Below are positions 59,256-64,000 of a DNA stretch of 64,000 nt, piece after piece. The stretch's first letter is position 1. The number at the start of each line of letters is the position of its first letter. Source of the DNA: Marisediminicola senii (GTDB taxonomy: Bacteria; Actinomycetota; Actinomycetes; Actinomycetales; Microbacteriaceae); assembly GCF_011057645.1 (NCBI RefSeq), contig NZ_JAALGE010000001.1, forward strand, positions 277,139-341,138. The letters run 5' to 3'. The translations under genes and the position numbers were made by a program. The notes under the pieces are model-generated. The model saw only the letters and a list, made by a program, of their open reading frames with translations. It was not told the origin of the DNA and did no database searches.

Positions 59256-59627
59256 ATGGCTCTCGGAACTAGAGGCAAGAGCAAGTCGGCCGCCAAGGCT
59301 CGCCGACACACGCGTCTTCGCAAGAAGGTCGTCGGAACCGAGGCGCGTCCGCGCCTCGTGGTCACGCGCTCCGCGCGCCACGTATTCGTTCAGGTCGTTG
59401 ACGACAGCAAGGGCTTCACCCTCGCATCGGCATCCACCCTCGAAGCCGACATGCGCACGTTCGATGGAGACAAGACCGCCAAGGCCCGCAAGGTCGGCGA
59501 ACTCGTCGCCGAGCGCGCCAAGCAGGCAGGCATCGACGCCGTGGTCTTCGACCGCGGCGGAAGCCGTTACGCGGGCCGTGTCGCGGCCATCGCGGACGGC
59601 GCCAGGGAAGGCGGGCTGGACCTGTGA
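59256..59627 (+). CDS. rplR: 50S ribosomal protein L18
   Basis: The 123-residue L18 protein, a 5S rRNA binder. Typical [20 protein letters not shown] and [20 protein letters not shown] motifs. The last four bases overlap the rpsE GTG (GTGA). Confidence 0.97.
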   Translation: MALGTRGKSKSAAKARRHTRLRKKVVGTEARPRLVVTRSARHVFVQVVDDSKGFTLASASTLEADMRTFDGDKTAKARKVGELVAERAKQAGIDAVVFDRGGSRYAGRVAAIADGAREGGLDL

Positions 59628-60364
59628 GCGACGCAACAACGAACAAGGAGCAGGCCGTGGAGTCTGAAGCAACCACCGCTGCAGCAACGCAGCCGGCCGG
59701 CGCCGACAGCGCCGCCGTCGTGCAGCCTGCGGTCGTCGAGACCGCAGCCGGCACCGAGAGCAACGCCACGGAGCCCCGCGAGGCCCGCCGTGGCGGACGC
59801 GAACGCAACCCGAACCAGCAGCGCGGCAGCCGCGACAGCGAGAAGAGCCAGTTCCTCGAGCGCGTCGTCACCATCAACCGCGTCTCCAAGGTCGTCAAGG
59901 GTGGTCGTCGCTTTAGCTTCACCGCCCTCGTCGTCGTCGGAGACGGCAACGGACTGGTCGGCGTCGGATACGGCAAGGCCCGCGAGGTGCCTACCGCTAT
60001 CTCCAAGGGCGTCGAAGAGGCCAAGAAGAACTTCTTCCGCGTTCCCCGCGTCGCGCAGACCATCCCGCACCCCGTGCAGGGTGAAGCTGCAGCCGGCGTC
60101 GTGCTCCTGCGTCCGGCATCCGCCGGTACCGGTGTTATCGCCGGTGGCCCGGTTCGCGCCGTGCTCGAGTGTGCAGGCATCCACGACGTGCTGAGCAAGT
60201 CGCTCGGTTCGTCGAACACCATCAACATCGTCCACGCCACCGTCGCTGCCCTCAAGCAGCTCGAAGAGCCCGCAGCGGTCGCCGCTCGCCGTGGCCTTCC
60301 GGTCGAGGACGTTGTGCCGGCGCGCCTCCTGCGCGCACAGGCCGACGCGAAGGCAGGTGTCTGA
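59624..60364 (+). CDS. rpsE: 30S ribosomal protein S5 with long N-terminal extension
   Basis: A 246-residue S5. The conserved core starts near residue 77 ([20 protein letters not shown]) and contains GYGKAREVP and [12 protein letters not shown]. About 75 residues of Ala/Thr/Glu then Arg-rich sequence precede it, so the protein is much longer than E. coli S5 (167). GTG at 59624 overlaps the rplR stop by four bases (GTGA), supporting the long form. The extension may bind rRNA or assembly factors. Confidence 0.95.
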   Translation: MSDATTNKEQAVESEATTAAATQPAGADSAAVVQPAVVETAAGTESNATEPREARRGGRERNPNQQRGSRDSEKSQFLERVVTINRVSKVVKGGRRFSFTALVVVGDGNGLVGVGYGKAREVPTAISKGVEEAKKNFFRVPRVAQTIPHPVQGEAAAGVVLLRPASAGTGVIAGGPVRAVLECAGIHDVLSKSLGSSNTINIVHATVAALKQLEEPAAVAARRGLPVEDVVPARLLRAQADAKAGV

Positions 60365-60549
60365 TGGCTGCTCGCCTGAAGGTGACCCAGATCAAGTCCA
60401 AAATTAGCGAGAAGCAGAACCAGCGCGACACGTTGCGGAGCCTCGGGCTCAAGCGCATTGGCGATGTCGTGGTTCGCGAAGACAATTCGCAGAACCGCGG
60501 CTACGTCAACACCGTCGCTCACCTGGTCAAGGTCGAGGAGATTGACTAA
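60364..60549 (+). CDS. rpmD: 50S ribosomal protein L30
   Basis: The 61-residue L30 protein ([35 protein letters not shown]), complete. It overlaps rpsE and rplO by one base on each side (TGATG, TAATG). Confidence 0.97.
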   Translation: MAARLKVTQIKSKISEKQNQRDTLRSLGLKRIGDVVVREDNSQNRGYVNTVAHLVKVEEID

Positions 60550-61034
60550 TGGCTGACGAAACTACGCCCAAGAAGAGCGAGTCCACCGAGGCCCGTCCGC
60601 AGGTGCTGAAGATGCACCACCTCCGTCCCGCCCCCGGTGCCAAGAAGGACCGCATGCGAGTCGGCCGTGGTGAGGGATCCAAGGGTAAGACCGCGGGTCG
60701 CGGTACCAAGGGAACCAAGGCGCGTTACTCGATGCGTCCCGGCTTCGAAGGTGGAAACATCAACTTCGTCATGCGTGCTCCGAAGCTGCGCGGGTTCAAG
60801 AACCCGTTCCGCGACGAGTACCAGGTCGTGAACCTCGAGAAGCTCGCCGAGCTGTACCCGACGGGCGGGGATGTCACCATCGCCGACCTCGTCTCCAAGG
60901 GTGCCGTGCGCAAGAACGAACTCGTCAAGATTCTCGGCACCGGCGACATTGCGGTTAAGCTGAACGTCGCAGTAGACAAGGTCTCCGGCTCGGCAGAGCA
61001 GAAGATCGTCGCTGCGGGAGGTTCGGTCAAGTAA
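60549..61034 (+). CDS. rplO: 50S ribosomal protein L15
   Basis: The 161-residue L15 protein. Core [37 protein letters not shown] and RPGFEGG are conserved. An N-terminal 18-residue polar extension is present. It ends the compact ribosomal block; two hairpins separate it from secY. Confidence 0.97.
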   Translation: MADETTPKKSESTEARPQVLKMHHLRPAPGAKKDRMRVGRGEGSKGKTAGRGTKGTKARYSMRPGFEGGNINFVMRAPKLRGFKNPFRDEYQVVNLEKLAELYPTGGDVTIADLVSKGAVRKNELVKILGTGDIAVKLNVAVDKVSGSAEQKIVAAGGSVK

Positions 61035-61036
61035 CA

Positions 61037-61052
61037 CGGCGCCCAGGCGCCG
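61037..61052 (+). terminator. Short GC-rich hairpin after rplO
   Basis: CGGCGCC and GGCGCCG arms (61037-61043, 61046-61052) begin two bases after the rplO stop. No T-tract. Confidence 0.5.
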
Positions 61053-61082
61053 CGGAGGCCGAACCGGCCACCACATGCGAGA

Positions 61083-61116
61083 GTGAGTGGAGTCCCTGAT
61101 CAGGGGCTCCACTCAC
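61083..61116 (+). promoter_or_regulatory. 34-base inverted repeat between rplO and secY
   Basis: Arms of 17 bases (61083-61099 and 61100-61116) are complementary throughout with a single G-T pair, centred on TGATCA; it begins GTGAGTGGAG and ends CTCCACTCAC. As RNA it folds to a very stable stem just upstream of the secY ribosome binding site. It is probably an attenuator, processing or stability element rather than a factor-independent terminator, since no T-tract follows. Confidence 0.85.
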
Positions 61117-61147
61117 CTGCATTTACAACAGACAACTTGGAGGCCTC

Positions 61148-62473
61148 GTGTTCAGAGCCGTCGCGCGGATCTTCCGCACCCCCGACCTGCGGAGGAAGAT
61201 CGGCTTCACGCTCGGTATCGTGGCCATCTTCCGGCTCGGATCGTTCATCCCCGCGCCCTATGTCGACTACGGCAACGTGCAGACCTGTATCGCGTCCAAC
61301 GACGGAACGACCGGTCTCTACGAACTCGTCAACCTGTTCAGCGGTGGAGCACTACTGCAGCTGTCGGTATTCGCGCTCGGCATCATGCCGTACATCACTT
61401 CCTCGATCATCGTGCAGCTGCTGCGCGTGGTCATCCCACACTTCGACACCCTCCACAAGGAGGGCCAGTCCGGCCAGGCCAAGCTGACGCAGTACACCCG
61501 CTACCTCACCATCGCGCTGGCGATCCTGCAGTCGACCACCCTCGTCACCGTCGCCCGCAGCGGCGCACTGTTCCCCTCCACCAGCGGCGCCCCCGAGTGC
61601 GCGAACCTGATCACCGACCCGTCGTGGTACGCCACGCTGCTCATGGTCATCACCATGACCGCGGGCACCGGGCTCATCATGTGGCTCGGCGAGCTCATCA
61701 CCGAGCGCGGCATCGGCAACGGCATGTCGCTGCTCATCTTCACGTCCATCGCGGCGACCTTCCCCACCGCCCTTTGGGGCATCGCGATCAGCCAGGGCTT
61801 CGAGGTCTTCCTGCTCGTGCTCGCGGTCGGCATCGTCATCATGGGCGCCGTGGTCTTCGTCGAACAGTCGCAGCGCCGCATCCCGGTGCAGTACGCCAAG
61901 CGCATGGTCGGCAGGCGCACCTACGGTGGCAACAACACCTACATCCCCATCAAGGTCAACATGGCCGGCGTCGTGCCCGTCATCTTCGCCTCGTCGCTGC
62001 TCTACCTGCCTGCGCTCATCGCCCAGTTCAACCAGCCGGCCGACGGCAGCCCGCCCGCCCCGTGGGTCACCTGGATCTCGAACAACCTGACCTCCGGCGA
62101 CAACGTGCTGTACATGGTCATGTACTTCCTGCTCATCGTCGGGTTCACCTACTTCTACGTCGCGATCACCTTCAACCCAGAAGAAGTCGCCGACAACATG
62201 AAGAAGTACGGAGGGTTCATCCCCGGCATCCGTGCCGGACGCCCCACCGCCGAGTACCTCGATTACGTGCTCACCAGGGTCACGCTGCCAGGATCGCTCT
62301 ACCTCGGCTTCATCGCCCTCATCCCGCTCATCGCCCTCGCGACGGTCGGCGCCAACGCGAACTTCCCGTTCGGCGGCGCCAGCATCCTGATCATCGTCGG
62401 TGTCGGGCTCGAGACGGTCAAGCAGATCGACTCGCAGTTGCAGCAGCGCCACTACGAAGGACTACTCCGATGA
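61148..62473 (+). CDS. secY: Preprotein translocase subunit SecY
   Basis: The 441-residue channel subunit of the Sec translocon with ten membrane segments. Family signatures include [15 protein letters not shown] and [18 protein letters not shown] sequence ([15 protein letters not shown]), with [20 protein letters not shown] in the cytoplasmic loops. The start GTG at 61148 follows TTGGAGG. Its stop overlaps adk by four bases (ATGA). Confidence 0.97.
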   Translation: MFRAVARIFRTPDLRRKIGFTLGIVAIFRLGSFIPAPYVDYGNVQTCIASNDGTTGLYELVNLFSGGALLQLSVFALGIMPYITSSIIVQLLRVVIPHFDTLHKEGQSGQAKLTQYTRYLTIALAILQSTTLVTVARSGALFPSTSGAPECANLITDPSWYATLLMVITMTAGTGLIMWLGELITERGIGNGMSLLIFTSIAATFPTALWGIAISQGFEVFLLVLAVGIVIMGAVVFVEQSQRRIPVQYAKRMVGRRTYGGNNTYIPIKVNMAGVVPVIFASSLLYLPALIAQFNQPADGSPPAPWVTWISNNLTSGDNVLYMVMYFLLIVGFTYFYVAITFNPEEVADNMKKYGGFIPGIRAGRPTAEYLDYVLTRVTLPGSLYLGFIALIPLIALATVGANANFPFGGASILIIVGVGLETVKQIDSQLQQRHYEGLLR

Positions 62474-63069
62474 CCCGCCTGCTGATCATCGGCGCCCCCG
62501 GCTCCGGCAAGGGAACCCAGGGCGCCACCCTCGCCAGCGACTACGGCATCCCCGCCATCGCGACCGGCGACATCTTCCGCCACCACATCAAGACGGAAAC
62601 CGAGCTCGGCCAGCAGGTCAAGGCGATCGTCGACGCGGGAAACTACGTGCCCGACTCGCTCACGAATGAGATCGTCAAGGACCGCCTGCTCGAGGACGAC
62701 GCCCTCGACGGCTTCATCCTCGACGGCTACCCGCGCACGCCCGACCAGGTGACCTACCTCGACGAGCTGCTCGCATCGGGCGGGCAGAGCCTCGACGCCG
62801 TCATCCAGCTCAAGGCCGACACCGACGAGGTCGTCGAGCGCCTGCGTAAGCGCGCCATCGAACAGGGCCGCCTCGACGACTCCGAGGAGGCCATCCGCCA
62901 CCGGCAGGATGTCTTCGCCCGCGAGACGGCACCGCTCGTCGCGGTCTACCGCGACCGCGGCCTGCTGATCGAGGTCGACGGCCTCGGCCAGATCGCCGAC
63001 GTCAAGAAACGCATCACCGCATCGCTCGCGGAGCGCGGCGTGGCGCGTCCCGAATCCGCCACCGCCTGA
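62470..63069 (+). CDS. adk: Adenylate kinase
   Basis: The 199-residue adenylate kinase (ATP + AMP to 2 ADP). P-loop GAPGSGKG at residues 8-15, TGDIFR and LDGYPRT motifs, and the lid arginines ([13 protein letters not shown]) are present. The lid is the short form without a zinc-binding Cys4 or the long insertion. The start is fixed by the ATGA overlap with secY; the frame runs upstream through secY without similarity. Confidence 0.96.
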   Translation: MTRLLIIGAPGSGKGTQGATLASDYGIPAIATGDIFRHHIKTETELGQQVKAIVDAGNYVPDSLTNEIVKDRLLEDDALDGFILDGYPRTPDQVTYLDELLASGGQSLDAVIQLKADTDEVVERLRKRAIEQGRLDDSEEAIRHRQDVFARETAPLVAVYRDRGLLIEVDGLGQIADVKKRITASLAERGVARPESATA

Positions 63070-63076
63070 GCCCGCG

Positions 63077-63907
63077 ATGGCCAGGCGCCCCTCGATCTAC
63101 AAGACCCCGGCGCAGCTGCGCGCGATGAGGGAGCCCGGCCGCATCACGGCGGTCGCGCTCGAAGCCGTGCGTGCAGCCATCGCCCCCGGGGTGACGACCC
63201 TCGAACTCGATGCGATCGCCGAGGCATCCATTCGCTCCAACGGGGCCGAGCCAAACTTCATGCTCGTTCCCGGTTACCGGCACACGCTGTGCGTCTCGGT
63301 GAACGAGGAGGTCGTGCACGGCATCCCCGGTGGCAGGGTGCTCGCCCCCGGCGACATCGTGTCGGTCGATTGCGGCGCCCAGTTCGAGGGCTGGAACGGC
63401 GATTCGGCGATCACCGTGGTGCTCGACGACCCGGGTAGCCCCGAGACCGTCGCGGAGCGCGAGAACTTGTCCGCTGTCACCGAGGGCTCGCTGTGGGCCG
63501 GCATCGCCGCCCTTGCGACCGCCAAGCACCTCAACCAGGTCGGCGCCGCGATCGAAGACGAGATCGACGCCCGCGGTACCTTCGGCATCCTCGAGGAGTA
63601 CGTCGGCCACGGCATCGGCGAGACCATGCACGAGGAGCCGCCGGTCTTCAACTTCCGGGTGCGCGGCAACGGGCCCGCCGTCAAGCCTGGACTCGTCGTC
63701 GCCATCGAACCAATGGTCACCCTCGGGGGCATCGACACCGCGACGCTCGACGACGACTGGACCGTCGTCACCGCCGATGGCTCGGCCGCCGCGCACTGGG
63801 AGCACTCGGTCGCCGTGCACGCCGACGGCATCTGGGTGCTGACCGCGCACGACGGGGGAGCGGCGGGCCTCGCCCCCCTCGGCGGGACGCCCGTACCCAT
63901 CCCGTAA
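63077..63907 (+). CDS. map: Type I methionine aminopeptidase
   Basis: A 276-residue metal-dependent aminopeptidase that removes the initiator methionine. Metal ligands are visible: Asp in VDCGAQFEGWNGD (two), His in GHGIGETMHEEP, Glu in VAIEPM and Glu in WEHSVAV; the substrate-site His is in VVHGIP. The usual Arg in GHGIGR is Glu here. It starts seven bases after adk. No infA or rpmJ follows. Confidence 0.95.
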   Translation: MARRPSIYKTPAQLRAMREPGRITAVALEAVRAAIAPGVTTLELDAIAEASIRSNGAEPNFMLVPGYRHTLCVSVNEEVVHGIPGGRVLAPGDIVSVDCGAQFEGWNGDSAITVVLDDPGSPETVAERENLSAVTEGSLWAGIAALATAKHLNQVGAAIEDEIDARGTFGILEEYVGHGIGETMHEEPPVFNFRVRGNGPAVKPGLVVAIEPMVTLGGIDTATLDDDWTVVTADGSAAAHWEHSVAVHADGIWVLTAHDGGAAGLAPLGGTPVPIP

Positions 63908-63940
63908 GGCGCAGCCGGGCCGGCACCCAGCCGCCGGGGC

Positions 63941-63961
63941 CCAGCCCGAGGGGGGGGCTGG
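63941..63961. terminator. Hairpin between map and the convergent right-end gene
   Basis: CCAGCCC (63941-63947) and GGGCTGG (63955-63961) pair around a purine loop, placed between the map stop and the stop of a minus-strand gene, consistent with a shared terminator. Confidence 0.5.
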
Positions 63962-64000
63962 CTACTTGTCCATGCTCCGCCCGATCTCCCCGATGAACGA
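63962..64000 (-). CDS. C-terminal end of a convergent gene, cut by the window edge
   Basis: On the minus strand 12 codons read SFIGEIGRSMDK and end in TAG at 63962. Placement right after a hairpin and convergent to map suggests a real gene whose body lies outside the window. Too short to identify. Confidence 0.4.
   Translation of the reverse strand, partial: SFIGEIGRSMDK

Overview
The window comes from a high-GC, monoderm actinobacterium, most probably a member of the Microbacteriaceae. The evidence is the roughly 65% GC composition, the sequence and TTG/GTG starts of RpoB, RpoC, EF-Tu and the ribosomal proteins, the absence of outer-membrane secretin genes beside the pilus genes, and several Microbacteriaceae-style small proteins. 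No tRNA, rRNA, CRISPR array, insertion sequence or phage gene was seen.

Layout. Positions 1-14,000 hold mixed housekeeping and poorly characterised genes. These are a truncated Lhr helicase, a Nudix-fold protein with a degenerate Nudix box, a YdeP/FdhF molybdopterin oxidoreductase paired with a DUF6457 protein, a DEAD-box RNA helicase with a structured leader, an overlapping SRPBCC/DUF1684 pair, a ComB-like protein, a DUF427 protein, a SprT-like metalloprotein, a TPR protein, a PQQ-type sugar dehydrogenase lipoprotein and a spermidine-synthase-like methyltransferase fold. Positions 14,000-21,650 are rpoB-rpoC with a clear promoter and a terminator. Positions 21,800-32,400 hold a polar amino acid (probably cystine) ABC transporter, a membrane protein that looks like a TPM protein lacking its TPM domain, a four-gene glycine betaine/osmoprotectant ABC transporter, and a LacI regulator with two operator palindromes, convergent with an aromatic amino acid lyase homologue that lacks the MIO-forming serine.

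Positions 32,600-43,760 are a complete-looking type IV pilus operon: pilB, pilT, pilC, two pilins, two minor prepilins, a PilX-like protein with a beta-helix-like region, pilM, pilN, pilO and pilD. An Asp-rich membrane protein with tandem 17-residue repeats and a small membrane protein follow. Positions 46,240-63,910 are the str, S10 and spc operons: rpsL-rpsG-fusA-tuf, then rpsJ-rplC-rplD-rplW-rplB-rpsS-rplV-rpsC-rplP-rpmC-rpsQ, rplN-rplX-rplE-rpsH-rplF-rplR-rpsE-rpmD-rplO-secY-adk-map. rpsN is absent from its usual place between rplE and rpsH, and the alpha operon does not follow map; a convergent gene begins at the right edge instead.

How it fits together. The rif (rpoBC) and str (rpsL-fusA-tuf) blocks are split by about 25 kb that carries transport and pilus genes. 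Within the pilus operon, a strong hairpin directly after the major pilin gene could give pilin excess over the rest. Several solitary genes have a -10 hexamer exactly six bases before their start codon, which points to leaderless mRNAs, whereas translation genes have long leaders. The most unusual candidates for follow-up are the MIO-less lyase under apparent LacI neighbourhood control, the TPM-less membrane protein, the beta-helix PilX-like subunit, the long inverted repeat before secY, and a dispersed GTGGATGC/GCATCCAC octamer.
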